A stretch of DNA of 50,535 bases from Limimaricola litoreus (GCF_024159025.1 NZ_JAMYXC010000018.1:1-50535); one strand, 5' to 3'. Positions 17,564 to 27,367 are shown, numbered from the stretch's first letter. Program-made: numbers and translations. The notes: generated by a model from the sequence alone, not told the origin.

Positions 17564-17773
17564 TCCCTACTCCAGGGTTCTCCTTCCTCCTCCCGACATT
17601 CGACGCTGACACTGACCTTCGCGCTTACTGCGTGAAGGAACGGGGAGGACATGTCTGCGCCTCGCGCCAAGACAAGGCCACAAGCTGGTCACTTCCCCGA
17701 ACAAACCTTCAGGCCCGGCTCGCGACACCGCCAACCGGGCAACAACGACAATATCGAACACAATGAGGCAAAC

Positions 17774-18181
17774 ATGAATGGAGTGATCATCTCGAGCAAA
17801 GCCGAGACGTACTGCCAAGACACCGCCCGGCGCCAACTCGACGCGGCTATTGCGCAAGCCAGCCGCGCGACAGGGGCCTTGCCGCTCCCGCTGACCGGCG
17901 ACAACCTCATCGCGGTGACGCGTGTGGCTGAAATGCAGCTTCTCGGTCGAGGCGTGCAGCTATCGAACCTAGCCGGCACCGTCGTGACCTACGTCCCGGA
18001 AGTGCCGAAAGAGGTCGGAGCATCCGGCTGCGCAGTGCTGCAACTCGTTCTGCGGCGCACGGTGGATGAATGGCGCCTGTCTTCGATCACCCCTGTTCAT
18101 CGTCGCGGCGGCACGCCGATGCAGAGCGATATCTCGCTTACGAAGGCAGCCCAAGCCGACCAGCAGCGTCGGGTGGCATAA
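17774..18181 (+). CDS. Hypothetical protein (135 aa)
   Basis: Soluble protein, 135 residues, no family recognised. The coherent core runs from DTARRQLDAAIAQASRATGALPLPLTGDNLIAVTRVAEMQLLGRGVQLSNLAGTVV in segments to a basic tail. The start at 17774 was preferred to the open frame from 17651, whose first 41 codons look random. It lies between the 17129 gene and the large primase/helicase-like gene on the same strand and may be co-transcribed. Confidence 0.55.
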   Translation: MNGVIISSKAETYCQDTARRQLDAAIAQASRATGALPLPLTGDNLIAVTRVAEMQLLGRGVQLSNLAGTVVTYVPEVPKEVGASGCAVLQLVLRRTVDEWRLSSITPVHRRGGTPMQSDISLTKAAQADQQRRVA

Positions 18182-18427
18182 GCGGCCGGAACAACAACCA
18201 CGACCTGAAGTGACCCGGGGGCGGACACCCGTTCCGCTCCCACTACCCCTCTCCTCCATTCGCGTCCCCCCTGACGGACCCGCGCGGCCTCGCGCGGCGG
18301 GATGAATGTCGCCTGTCCGATTGATCCGAAACCTCGGCTTAAACGTCACCACACACCTCGGTGGCGCAATTCCAACCTCCCTGATCAGCGGCTCACAGCC
18401 GACCAGGGTCCTGACGAGGATCACGTC
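18182..18427. other. Gap before the primase/helicase-like gene
   Basis: GC-rich, with nested CGCG-containing repeats near 18280-18300 (CCGCGCGG, CGCGCGG) that could form a hairpin. The long frame downstream is open through here from 18302, but no start is better than ATG 18428, which has GAGGA 7 bp upstream. Confidence 0.35.
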
Positions 18428-21400
18428 ATGAGTGCTATCGTACCGGGCGCATTTCGGAACGCGACACCTGCCACCAACACGCTTCGAGAGGCTGACCGAG
18501 CAGTGCTGCCGTCGCTGACGTTGTTTCGCTCAGATGGCGGCCCCTTGGCCAAGGAGGTTCGGCTCGAGAATGGTCAGCTACACAAGACAGCGCTGGCCGC
18601 GCTGAGCCGAGGCACGGCCGAGACGATCCCGGTCGAGACTGCTGCGGAACTGGCCCGCCTGCTCGATGGGCTCGGGCCGCATCAGGCGATCTCGACCGGG
18701 ATCTTGCGGGACAGGTCCTGTGCCCGGATTGGTACCCGCAGTTGCTTGCGCGAAGGCGAGGTCAGCCGTTCGCTCGAGCATTTTCACCTCCCGGCGGGGC
18801 CTGGCTGGCTGCTTTGGGACTATGACGCCAAGTCGATGCCAGATGCTGTCGCGACCCGCATGCGCGAACTTGGCGGGCCGGTTGAGGCCCTCTGCCATCT
18901 CTGGCCCGAGGTCCGCGAGGCGGCCCGGGTGATCAGGCCGTCGTCATCGGACGGGCTACGCGCTCCAGGTCTTGCTCCGGTCGAAGGCGGATTGCACGGC
19001 TACATCCTGGTGCAGAATGTGTCTCGTTCGCGCGACATACTCGACATCCTGCATCAGCGAGCCTGGGCCGAGGGCCTTGGCTGGATGAGTTTGAGCACGA
19101 GCGGCGCCGCTCTCGAGCGCTCGATCATCGACGTGACCGTCGGCTCGCCGGAACGGCTGATCTTCGAGGCACCTCCGGTCCTGCAGCCTCCCGTCACACG
19201 CATCCCCCGTCCGACGCTCACCCAAGAAGGTTGCGCACTTTCGGCACCGCTGCTGCCCGAGGAGACCAGAGAGAGAGCAAGGGCTGCCCAAGCCAGCGCG
19301 CGGCAGGAGATCCGGCCCACAGCCGAGGCCCGGCGCGCCTCCTATGCCGAGATGCGGGTCGCCGACCAGGCCCGGCGTCTCGGCATCAGTGCCAAGGCGT
19401 CACGTCAGCACGTGACGCGACTGCTGCAGACCCGGATCCTGGCCGACGATGTCCTGCTCGACATGCCGGACGGCAGCACAGCCCGGGTCGGCGACATTCT
19501 CGATGCGCCTGCTCAATATGATCGCATGGCGCTGCCTGACCCGGTCGAAGGGCTTGGCTATGGGGCCGACAAGGCCACCCTGCTCCTGACCCCGCGCCCG
19601 GGGCACCCCGGGGATACGCCATGTCTCGTGTCGCATGCGCACGGATACCGGCGGGTCTACCGTTTCGCGCGCCATGAGCTGGCCGTCCTCTCACCTGTAC
19701 ATCCTATACCGCCGCACGGAGCGGAGCGGGCACCCGCCCTTGCCGCCATTCGGGAACGCATCGCGGACTGGGCCGATCTCAGTGACCGCTACGCCCGAGC
19801 GCGTCGTTCAGCGGCGGTCGGTGGCGACAGCGACCCGATACCGGCGCTTGGCGATAAGGAGGGCGACAGGCTCGAGGGGACGCCTGAGCAATCATCTGCG
19901 GCAGAAGAGGCCGTCGCTGGTGCGCGCCGGGACAGCTCGGCCGAATGCCTCACCGGCGATCCTGCCGCGCCCGTCTGGCTGATCTCCGGCGCCCAAGGTG
20001 TCGGCAAGACCGCCGCGCTCGTCGGCCGGGACGGCCAACCAGGCCTTCTGCACGACGGCACCAGTTACGTCTCGATCATGTATTCGATCGACCAGGCAAA
20101 GAGCGCCGAGGCGTTCGCGGACTACATTGCCAACCGACCGCGGGATCGACGTACTCCAGGCGCGATCCAGCTGCGGGGCAGGGCGGCCGAGCGGCCAGAC
20201 GGAAAAGGCGCGATGTGCCGGATCGCGCCGCAAGCAGAAGCGGCCGCCAAGGCCGGGGCGGACATCCGAAAGGATTTGTGCGGTCGCTGCCCTTATGCGG
20301 ACGAGTGCGCCTATCTTCAACAGGAGCGCGACCTCGCCGCGATGCGCGAAGAGAAGGACGGAGTGATCGTGTTCGCCGTCCACGATCATGCCACCGTCGC
20401 CCTCCCCGGCGGGCTGCAGCCGGACCGCGTCGTTTTCGACGAGCGCCCTCGCGACTTCTTCCATACCTCACACGTGGTGCCGCTGAAGGCATGGGAGCAG
20501 GACTTGCTCTCACCACTTCTCCGATCCGGCCAACGACCGCATGCCATCGCAGATCGCGTGGCCGAGCTATCGGAGCTGGTACGACCGCTGTGTGATGCGA
20601 TCCGTTTCGCGGTGGCCGATGATCCGGAACACGGGCTGGCGCGAATCCGGAGTACTGCCGAAGCCCTCCTTGCCGATACCTCGCGTGCCAGACGGCTGGG
20701 TTGTGACAGCATGACGGCGGCGGAGATCCTGCGCCGTGCGGCCGGCATCCTGCATCAGTGCCGCGATCGATCTCTTGCGCAGAGGATTGGGCAATTGCTG
20801 ACGGCCCCTTCGTCGCAGGAAGAAGGCCAACTAGACAAAGCCCTCGCTCAAATGATCCGTGAGAGAGCACCCTGCCACCTCACGTCGATGGCAGGAATTC
20901 TCGTGGCCATCGCAACCGAGCTTGAACAGAACCATGGGCCGGCCCTGCGCGCGGTGCACCAACTGAAACTCGACCAGCAGGATTGCCTCGTCGCGGAAGG
21001 GATCACGCCGTTGACCATGCCCCGGGACATCCCGGTACTTCACCTCGATGGTACCGGGAATGGCGAACTGGCACAGGCGTGGTTCGGACCCCGGTTGCAG
21101 CACTACCACCACCCGATTGAGAGGTTGGGCACAGCTACCTATATAGGCGCTCACAAATTCTCCACGGTCTCGTTGACCGGCGTCTGCCCCGTCACCGGCC
21201 ATCCGCGGAATGCGGATCGCGCTGAAGATGTCCGCGACCGCTGGCGCCAGGTTTTCGCGCGGTATCCCGGCTGTTACATCGCGATGCCGAAGCAAGCCCT
21301 GCAAGTTTTCGGCGATCTTCCTGGCCACGTGGTGGCTTGGTTCGGCGCTTTGCGTGGACGCAACATCGCGGAGCGCTGCAAGACGGCGATCGTGATCGGC

Positions 21401-22180
21401 CGCCAGCAGCCGACGATAAGAGACATCGAGCGCAAGGCGCGAGCACTGGCTGTGGCGCTCGACCGACCGTTTGCGCCACTGTCGAACTTGCCGGGCAAAT
21501 CTTACGCCGACTATCCGACCCGGCGCGAAGGGCTGCGCATGCGGGACGGCAATGCGCACGGGATCGAGGTCGCCTATCATCCCGACCCCACCGCGCAATT
21601 GGTGCTGCGCCAAGTGCGGGATGCCGAGGCCACGCAGGCGCTCGACCGGATCCGTCCGCATTTCGAGACAAAGCAGCTGATCTTCGCCGGAGCCGCGATC
21701 CCAGATGTGACGTTCGATCGCTCTACCGACTGGAGGACGTTCAAAGCGGGCGGGACACCGCTCGAGCGGGCGCTTGAGCGCCGAGTGCTCCCGCTTGCTC
21801 CGATAGAGCTCATGCGGGCCCATCCGGACCTCTGGCCAAACCGGCAAGCCGTGCAGCGGGACGCCGGGATCAACGACTTGTTCGAGGCCGTTCAGATGAA
21901 GCACTCGGTATTAGAGAGTCCTTACATACGGGATGTTCAAGTTGAACAGCCGGTACAGCTTATCGCCTACTCCCGGCCGCCGACGGGTACAGGTCGGGGC
22001 CAGCGGGCCCGGAGCTTTGCGGCGCTGGTCCTGGCTACGGAGGAAGATGTGCCCGCTCTTTTCAAGCAATGGCTCGGCGAGGTCAGCATTAGCGGGATCA
22101 AAACGCTGCGCCCGACAGCCCTTCGGAACGCCCCGAACCAAGCCGCTGCACGGGGGCAGCCTGGCCTGACGTGTCGTTGA
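18428..22180 (+). CDS. Primase-polymerase-like/iron-sulfur helicase-like fusion protein
   Basis: 1250 residues. Near the N terminus are three motifs in the order of archaeo-eukaryotic primases: LLWDYD (Asp131, Asp133), GGLHGY (His190) and IIDV (Asp235). A helix-turn-helix-like stretch follows (about 305-335, RRLGISAKASRQHVTRLL). The middle has Walker A GAQGVGKT (521-528). Four cysteines follow (Cys597, 618, 621, 627; the last three in CGRCPYADEC), as in XPD/DinG iron-sulfur helicases. Next come VIVFAVHDHATV, like the DinG VNHH segment, and a Walker B-like VVFDER (Asp671, Glu672; DERP replaces DEAH). The C-terminal 500 residues have no clear motif except HVVAWFGALRGRN. The likely role is replication or repair of the mobile element. 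The assignment rests on motif order only. Confidence 0.65.
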   Translation: MSAIVPGAFRNATPATNTLREADRAVLPSLTLFRSDGGPLAKEVRLENGQLHKTALAALSRGTAETIPVETAAELARLLDGLGPHQAISTGILRDRSCARIGTRSCLREGEVSRSLEHFHLPAGPGWLLWDYDAKSMPDAVATRMRELGGPVEALCHLWPEVREAARVIRPSSSDGLRAPGLAPVEGGLHGYILVQNVSRSRDILDILHQRAWAEGLGWMSLSTSGAALERSIIDVTVGSPERLIFEAPPVLQPPVTRIPRPTLTQEGCALSAPLLPEETRERARAAQASARQEIRPTAEARRASYAEMRVADQARRLGISAKASRQHVTRLLQTRILADDVLLDMPDGSTARVGDILDAPAQYDRMALPDPVEGLGYGADKATLLLTPRPGHPGDTPCLVSHAHGYRRVYRFARHELAVLSPVHPIPPHGAERAPALAAIRERIADWADLSDRYARARRSAAVGGDSDPIPALGDKEGDRLEGTPEQSSAAEEAVAGARRDSSAECLTGDPAAPVWLISGAQGVGKTAALVGRDGQPGLLHDGTSYVSIMYSIDQAKSAEAFADYIANRPRDRRTPGAIQLRGRAAERPDGKGAMCRIAPQAEAAAKAGADIRKDLCGRCPYADECAYLQQERDLAAMREEKDGVIVFAVHDHATVALPGGLQPDRVVFDERPRDFFHTSHVVPLKAWEQDLLSPLLRSGQRPHAIADRVAELSELVRPLCDAIRFAVADDPEHGLARIRSTAEALLADTSRARRLGCDSMTAAEILRRAAGILHQCRDRSLAQRIGQLLTAPSSQEEGQLDKALAQMIRERAPCHLTSMAGILVAIATELEQNHGPALRAVHQLKLDQQDCLVAEGITPLTMPRDIPVLHLDGTGNGELAQAWFGPRLQHYHHPIERLGTATYIGAHKFSTVSLTGVCPVTGHPRNADRAEDVRDRWRQVFARYPGCYIAMPKQALQVFGDLPGHVVAWFGALRGRNIAERCKTAIVIGRQQPTIRDIERKARALAVALDRPFAPLSNLPGKSYADYPTRREGLRMRDGNAHGIEVAYHPDPTAQLVLRQVRDAEATQALDRIRPHFETKQLIFAGAAIPDVTFDRSTDWRTFKAGGTPLERALERRVLPLAPIELMRAHPDLWPNRQAVQRDAGINDLFEAVQMKHSVLESPYIRDVQVEQPVQLIAYSRPPTGTGRGQRARSFAALVLATEEDVPALFKQWLGEVSISGIKTLRPTALRNAPNQAAARGQPGLTCR

Positions 22181-22314
22181 TTCAGTCGGGCCTCCACCCC
22201 CTGGCCCCGGCCTCGTGCATGCTCCTGGGCACGCATTGCACCAAGAGGGCCGGGTCGGGATTGAACGCGGTCCGACAGGTCGGCCGCTGCAGCCCCCCGC
22301 TGATCTGTCGAAGC
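22181..22314. other. Convergent gap
   Basis: Short stretch between the large plus-strand gene and the minus-strand AAA+ fragment. GC-rich; no clear terminator was recognised. Confidence 0.3.
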
Positions 22315-22734
22315 TCAAACGTTGAAGTGCTCCGGCTCGCCGGCATCGAACAGCCGTCGTACAAGCTCGGCCAGGACCCGGACGCTGCGGTGGCGCGGGC
22401 AGGTCTGTTCCAAGTAGCCGAGGTCGCTCTCTGATAGGCCGTAGAAGCAGGGGTCCAGTCCCAGGCTCAGGGCGTGCTCGGCCACGATAGAGCGCGCGAT
22501 CGGACGCACATGCTGCTGGTCCGGAATCGGCATCTCAAACACATCGCATCGCGATAGGAGGGGCCCGCTGATCCGGTCCAGGGAATTGACGGTGCCGGCC
22601 CAGTTCACGTGAGTGGCATCGATCGCGGAGGCCAGGAAACTTTTGTGATACCGGTCATGCGGCAGGCTCGACGGGCCCTCGTTGGCTGACTGGCTGCCAC
22701 TGGCTGTGAGAGCTTCCTGACGTCTCGGTAGCAA
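22315..22734 (-). pseudogene. AAA+ ATPase C-terminal fragment, paralogue of the 24237 gene
   Basis: Reads YHKSFLASAIDATHVNW, NSLDRISGPLLSRCDVFEMP, HVRPIARSIVAEHA and RHRSVRVLAELVRRLFDA. It aligns along about 110 residues with the C-terminal end of the AAA+ protein at 24237-25616, at roughly 55-60 percent identity by eye. Walker A and B parts are absent, and the frame upstream of about 22670 is not similar. The fragment keeps sensor 2 and Arg-finger-like parts only. It is a decayed or deleted paralogue lying on the other side of the DNA methylase. Confidence 0.75.
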
Positions 22735-23014
22735 ACGTTAATCCGCTGGAAACCGGGTCACACTACGATCTGCTTCAAGTCGTCCGAAGTGGCGACCGGG
22801 CCGGGGCATACGTCCCCGCTCTCGCAACAACGATCCATGAGGCAATCCCATCATGTCGAGTTTCCACGAGCTTTCCCTCATCACCGTACGTGCGTTCAGA
22901 AAGCCTCCCTCTCCATCAGCATCATCTCCGCTTTGAGCGTGATCGACGCCAATTTCGGCCTTCACGAGATCACCCCTGCATTTCCGATACCTTATCATTT
23001 GATGGACGCATTCC
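22735..23014. other. Upstream region of the methyltransferase
   Basis: 280 bp with no convincing gene. It must contain the promoter of the methylase; the 5' part is likely leftover sequence from the truncated AAA+ gene. Confidence 0.3.
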
Positions 23015-24151
23015 ATGAACAGCATTGAACTCTTCGCCGGCGCCGGAGGCCTCACCTTGGGGCTCAAGCAGGCCGGTTTCTCGCCGGAAATCCTGGTCGA
23101 ACGCGATGCGCACTGCGGTGCCGCCTTGCGGCGCAATGCGCGACTGTTGGGCCTGAAAGGCTCGACGGCCATATTGCAGCGCGACGTGCAGACGGTCGAC
23201 TTCCGAGACTACCGAGACATTGACCTTCTCGCCGGCGGTCCGCCATGCCAGCCGTTTTCGGCAGCGGGGCGGGGAAGTGGCCAACAAGATCCCCGCGACA
23301 TGTTTCCACAGATCGTTCGAGCGGTTCGCGAATGCGGTCCCAAAGCGTTCCTGATCGAGAACGCGCCCGGGCTGATGGCTCCGCGTCATCGCGAATACCG
23401 CGACTACATTCTCATGCAACTGCGGTATCCGGATGTCATCGCTCACCCGGGTGAAAGCTGGCGGTCGCACCTCGGTCGGCTGGAAGCCTGTCTCGACCAC
23501 GGCGTTGCTTTACCGGTGCACTACGACATTCACGTGTTGCAACTCAACGCTGCAGACTACGGAGTGGCCCAGACCCGAAAGGGGGTATTCTTGGTCGGCT
23601 TCCGTTCGGACCTCGCACCGAGCTGGGTCGCTCCGACCGCGACGCATGAGAATCCTTCGAAACTGGACGGACGGAGGACGGCTGTCGCAGCGACTGGCGC
23701 CGCAATGCCAGAGACACGGGATCGACAGCCATGGCTCAGCATACGCGATGTCGTACACGATCTGCCAGCCTTCGGGACACCTGAAGCCGAGGCCTTGGAG
23801 CATCTGTCGAGGGCGGGCGCGCGACCTTATCCTGGCCATACCGGCAGCCCCTATGACAGGCCGTCGAAGGCGCTGAAGGCCGGCGTGCATGGGAGCCCGG
23901 GCGGCGAGAACATGATCGACTTCGGCGATGGACAGTACCGCTACTTGAGCATTCGCGAAGCGGCCCGGGTGCAAGGCTTTCCCGATGACTACAGCTTCGA
24001 CGGAGTTTCATGGAGCCGAGCGTTGCGCCTTCTTGGCAATGCGGTACCCGTCAGGCTTGCGAGCAAGGTGGGGATCGCGGTCGCAGCGGCGTTGAGATCC
24101 GGCGAGGCCCTGGCGACAGATGACACGCGTCGCCGGGATCAAGCTGCTTGA
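23015..24151 (+). CDS. DNA (cytosine-5-)-methyltransferase
   Basis: 378 residues. It methylates C5 of cytosine in a specific duplex site using S-adenosylmethionine. Motif I is FAGAGGLTLG (residues 7-16). Motif IV is GGPPCQPFSAAGRGSGQQD with the catalytic Cys78. Motif VI is ENAPG (Glu115), motif VIII QTRKGVFLVG, motif IX is around YLSIREAARVQGFPDDY, and motif X is LLGNAVPVRLA. All key residues are present. The target recognition region lies at about 190-290. No restriction endonuclease gene is adjacent, so it is an orphan or part of a non-classical system with the neighbouring AAA+ ATPase. Confidence 0.95.
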   Translation: MNSIELFAGAGGLTLGLKQAGFSPEILVERDAHCGAALRRNARLLGLKGSTAILQRDVQTVDFRDYRDIDLLAGGPPCQPFSAAGRGSGQQDPRDMFPQIVRAVRECGPKAFLIENAPGLMAPRHREYRDYILMQLRYPDVIAHPGESWRSHLGRLEACLDHGVALPVHYDIHVLQLNAADYGVAQTRKGVFLVGFRSDLAPSWVAPTATHENPSKLDGRRTAVAATGAAMPETRDRQPWLSIRDVVHDLPAFGTPEAEALEHLSRAGARPYPGHTGSPYDRPSKALKAGVHGSPGGENMIDFGDGQYRYLSIREAARVQGFPDDYSFDGVSWSRALRLLGNAVPVRLASKVGIAVAAALRSGEALATDDTRRRDQAA

Positions 24152-24236
24152 CCGTTCGGATGGACATGGGGCCCGAGAAGAATGGCTTCTCAGGCCCCAA
24201 ATGCAGTCGAAAAGTTGCCCCACTGCTGCTCCATGC

Positions 24237-25616
24237 TCACGCGCGTGGCAGGTCCTGCTCCTGCGCATCGAGAAGCTGTCGAACGAGCTCTGCAAGCACA
24301 CGGACGCTACGGTGGCGGTCGTAGCTATTCTCGAGAAATTCGACATCTTCGGTCGAAAGCCGGACAAATCCGGTGTGCAGCCCGAGATCGCGAGCGTATT
24401 CGGCGATGATCGCGCGCACGATCGGCCGGACATGTTCGCGGCTCGGTGTCGGCATTTCGTACACGTCGCACCGCGAGAGAAGCGGCGCGGTGATCCGGTC
24501 GAGAGAATTCGCCGTGAAGAGCCAGTTGATATGCGATGCATTCACGGCTGAGGCGAGAAACCGTTCGTGGTAGTGTACCGCCTCAGTCGGTTCGAGAAGT
24601 GGGAGCAGGCTTTCTTGCACCGATCCGTTCCGCGATGTGTACGCCTTGTCGAGCTCGTCGAGGATGATCGCGGGGTTGAGCAAGCGGCTCGAGGCGACGG
24701 TCGAAGTCATGATCGAAGGCAGAGAGGTCGACCAGCCGGCAGAAACACCGAACACGTTTGAATCCGAGCTGCCGGCGACGCTGATCCGCGTGACGGGCAG
24801 CTCGAGCGCCGCCGCGAAATCGCGCAGAAGCGCGGTCTTGCCGGAGCCGGGTCCGCCGACCAGGATCGTCGGCCGTAGCTTCAGTTCTGCGCGGCCGGTC
24901 ATGAACCCGCGCTCGAGCGGCCGCAGCAGGCCGTCGATGACCGCAATGGCATGTGGAAATTTGCATGCCAGCGTCTCGCGAACTCGGGCGAAGGTCGAGC
25001 GATCAGTGCATTCCGCCAGGCCGAGTTTTTGAGTACAGGCCGCCATCAGGTCCGGGCTCTTCCGAACGGAACGACCGTTTTCCGGGAGCCGGTCGATCGC
25101 GCTCTTGTCGAGCAGATAGCGTTGCGGTGCAGTCGACTGGCTCGCCGACGTCTTTCGTCCTGCCGCCCGACCCGGCGCAGCACTCAGCTGCTTCCTGACA
25201 TGGCCGTAAATCCGTTTCTTCTCGGCTTGCACCCTCGCCTCGGCTTCGCGCTTGATCCTGGCCTTGGCCTCGGAAATCCGGCGCTGTACGAGCAGGTCTT
25301 GCAGCGCAACGCTCTCCAGCAGGTCGGCAAGCACATCGACGTCGTCCGGCTCTGCACCGGGCTTCGGATCATCGCGCTCGGCGTCGAACGCGAAGCCGAG
25401 AAACGTAGCCAGCTCCGCGCGGCGAAACCGATCTTGGCGCGACCACCATCCGCGCACGATGTCATCGCAGATCTGCTCGCCGGTACTGGAAACATCGGGC
25501 GCGTAGAACGCGATCACGCGCTTGACCAGTTCATCGAGATCGAAGCCGATCGGACCCCTGCCTGTATCGCTGGAAATAGAGGCCTTGTGGCCTTTTTTGA
25601 CATCACTGTCTGACAT
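24237..25616 (-). CDS. AAA+ ATPase, Lon/MoxR-like, no protease domain
   Basis: 459 residues. The N-terminal helical region (1-110) is unassigned. A charged coiled coil lies at about 112-142 (RRISEAKARIKREAEARVQAEKKR). The AAA+ module has Walker A GGPGSGKT (254-261), Walker B AIILDELDK (about 316-324), sensor 1 around LFTANSLDRI, and the Arg finger region APLLSRCDVYEMP. It ends soon after the lid domain, so the serine protease domain of Lon is absent. It is convergent with the methyltransferase (86-bp gap). A second truncated copy lies beyond the methylase. A remodelling or defence role is possible; no partner is proven. Confidence 0.85.
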   Translation of the reverse strand: MSDSDVKKGHKASISSDTGRGPIGFDLDELVKRVIAFYAPDVSSTGEQICDDIVRGWWSRQDRFRRAELATFLGFAFDAERDDPKPGAEPDDVDVLADLLESVALQDLLVQRRISEAKARIKREAEARVQAEKKRIYGHVRKQLSAAPGRAAGRKTSASQSTAPQRYLLDKSAIDRLPENGRSVRKSPDLMAACTQKLGLAECTDRSTFARVRETLACKFPHAIAVIDGLLRPLERGFMTGRAELKLRPTILVGGPGSGKTALLRDFAAALELPVTRISVAGSSDSNVFGVSAGWSTSLPSIMTSTVASSRLLNPAIILDELDKAYTSRNGSVQESLLPLLEPTEAVHYHERFLASAVNASHINWLFTANSLDRITAPLLSRCDVYEMPTPSREHVRPIVRAIIAEYARDLGLHTGFVRLSTEDVEFLENSYDRHRSVRVLAELVRQLLDAQEQDLPRA

Positions 25617-25704
25617 TCACTTACCCGTACCCAAATTGCAGGGCGCTCTCGCGCGTTCTTGCAGATCAAGGCTGGGGTAAGGTGACGGTCATTTTCATGA
25701 AGAT

Positions 25705-26184
25705 ATGCTACCTGCCATGAAAGGCATCGTCAATGCGACGCGCCAGGGTATGTTTGATCTGGAAGATGAATCGCCAATTGATCAGGTCTGGATGGAGCAA
25801 ATCATTCGCTCATCTTCAATCAGGTATCTGGGTAATGTCCCTTGGCCGCTGAACATTGACTTGGCCGATCATTATGCCGTCAAATTACATGAGGCAGCGA
25901 TATATGAGGAAATCATGATAGGCCTTATCAACTCAGCCATTCTTCTGGCTGGCGCCACGAACCGCAGCGAGCGCATTATTATCGACCCCGAGGGGTATCG
26001 GGTGGCGGCCGTGACTGGAGAGTTCCTCCAGCGCTGGAAGGAGCGGGCGCTGGCCGCTGAACAGGAGCTCGAGCGGGTCAGCGCCGAATGCGACGAGCTC
26101 GCCGCGGACAACATCGATCTGCAAATGATCGTGCAGGCTCTCGAAGCGAAGATTACCGAACTGCACGCGGCCCCGCCGATCTGA
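25705..26184 (+). CDS. Hypothetical protein with C-terminal coiled coil
   Basis: 159 residues, no family recognised. The C-terminal third is a predicted coiled coil (RWKERALAAEQELERVSAECDELAADNIDLQMIVQALEAKI in part). The N-terminal half is globular. It is divergent from the AAA+ gene at 24237, with under 100 bp between, so the two may share a control region. ATG 25717 is an alternative start. Confidence 0.6.
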   Translation: MLPAMKGIVNATRQGMFDLEDESPIDQVWMEQIIRSSSIRYLGNVPWPLNIDLADHYAVKLHEAAIYEEIMIGLINSAILLAGATNRSERIIIDPEGYRVAAVTGEFLQRWKERALAAEQELERVSAECDELAADNIDLQMIVQALEAKITELHAAPPI

Positions 26185-26274
26185 ACAGCTCGGCCTGTCT
26201 CATCGTCCGGCGCGCACTCGTCACTTGCATGCCCTCGCGTAGATCGCCGGTGCGATCAACAAGCGAGGTGTATC

Positions 26275-26967
26275 ATGACGCGTGAAACGACGACTGCAGC
26301 TATGAAGAGGCGTCCTGGCGGGGCGCGTCGTTGCTTCGACATAGCCAGCGAGATCCTGAAACTGCTCATCCGCCTCCTGGCACGAATCTTCGGCTGGCCG
26401 ATCCGTGCCATGAGCTACCTCACCGGAGGCGGCAGCCGAAGCGGGCGTGGTGGCACGCATTCCGCAGATCAAGAGCGCGCGCAGCGACGCGCGGAGATGG
26501 AGCATCCGCAACCGACTCCGGGTGATGTGCCAAAGTCTTCAACGCCTGAGCGGCTGGTGCCGATCATGAAAGAGTACCTGCGTACGACCGACTCGAGCAG
26601 GCGGGCCTGCCTGGCAAGGCGCCTGGCCGAGGCCAACGTGTTGCCGTATCTCGACCGCCTGACTGATGACGAACGAAGTGCGTTCCTGCTGACCCCGTCG
26701 AGCAGCCTGCGCAAGCATTTCAGCGGGCAGCTCTATTCCCGGACTCTCCCGGCCTGGGATCCGCACGAGCAAGTGCTGGTTGAAGAAAAGTTGCCTGACC
26801 CGGCTCGGGAGACCATCCCGGTCGGTACCGCGGTTCCTCAGCCGCGAAAGCGGGCGCGCTTTCACGATGTCGGCTTTGAAGAGATATTGCGCCATCGCAC
26901 CGCGCAACTCATGCGACGGCAGCGAATGACTTCCGAGCCAGGTCGCGGCAAGCATCCCGATATGTAA
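26275..26967 (+). CDS. Hypothetical protein, basic N terminus with hydrophobic segment
   Basis: 230 residues. A basic N terminus (MKRRPGGARR) is followed by a hydrophobic or amphipathic segment (IASEILKLLIRLLARIFGWPIRAMSYL, residues about 24-50). This could be a membrane anchor or an amphipathic helix. The rest is charged and hydrophilic, with many Arg residues. I recognise no family. It is on the same strand as the 25705 gene, 90 bp downstream. Confidence 0.5.
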   Translation: MTRETTTAAMKRRPGGARRCFDIASEILKLLIRLLARIFGWPIRAMSYLTGGGSRSGRGGTHSADQERAQRRAEMEHPQPTPGDVPKSSTPERLVPIMKEYLRTTDSSRRACLARRLAEANVLPYLDRLTDDERSAFLLTPSSSLRKHFSGQLYSRTLPAWDPHEQVLVEEKLPDPARETIPVGTAVPQPRKRARFHDVGFEEILRHRTAQLMRRQRMTSEPGRGKHPDM

Positions 26968-27367
26968 GATTTCAGCCCCGGCCGCCGGACCCGTCTGGCA
27001 GCCGATGCGGCCCGCCTGTGTCTTTCGCATCACAGGAAATCCAAGCCACATGCGGAAGAGGTGTCGGATCGAAAACTCCAACGCACGCACGGGCTTTCAA
27101 CTCATTCGACCCCATTCAAATCTCAATTATAATTTTACCATTTCTCCTGATGTCTGTGCCATGCCGAAACAATATGTCCTTCGTTGAGATGCCTCAGATT
27201 GACCGGCGGCGAGTGAACGATCTAGGAAAGGCAAGTGATCCAGCGTCCGGGTTGTTAGTTCTATATCACCGTCCTTTGCGACCAGCCTTCGACGCTTCAG
27301 TAAAATCGACATTTCAGTAAAGAAGCGCCTGCTTCGCAATGCAATGCAATTAAAGAGAGGTCATGCC
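26968..27367. other. AT-richer intergenic region
   Basis: About 400 bp of visibly lower GC than its neighbours (for example around 27110-27170). Short frames are not convincing. It likely carries the promoter of the 27368 gene and may mark a junction. Confidence 0.35.

Noticed and set aside
20831-21904. 357-codon frame antisense to the primase/helicase-like gene
   Set aside because: No start signal and no motif; shadow of a GC-rich gene.
23015-25616. Classical type II restriction-modification system
   Set aside because: Only the methylase is present. The neighbouring AAA+ protein has no nuclease motif that I can see.
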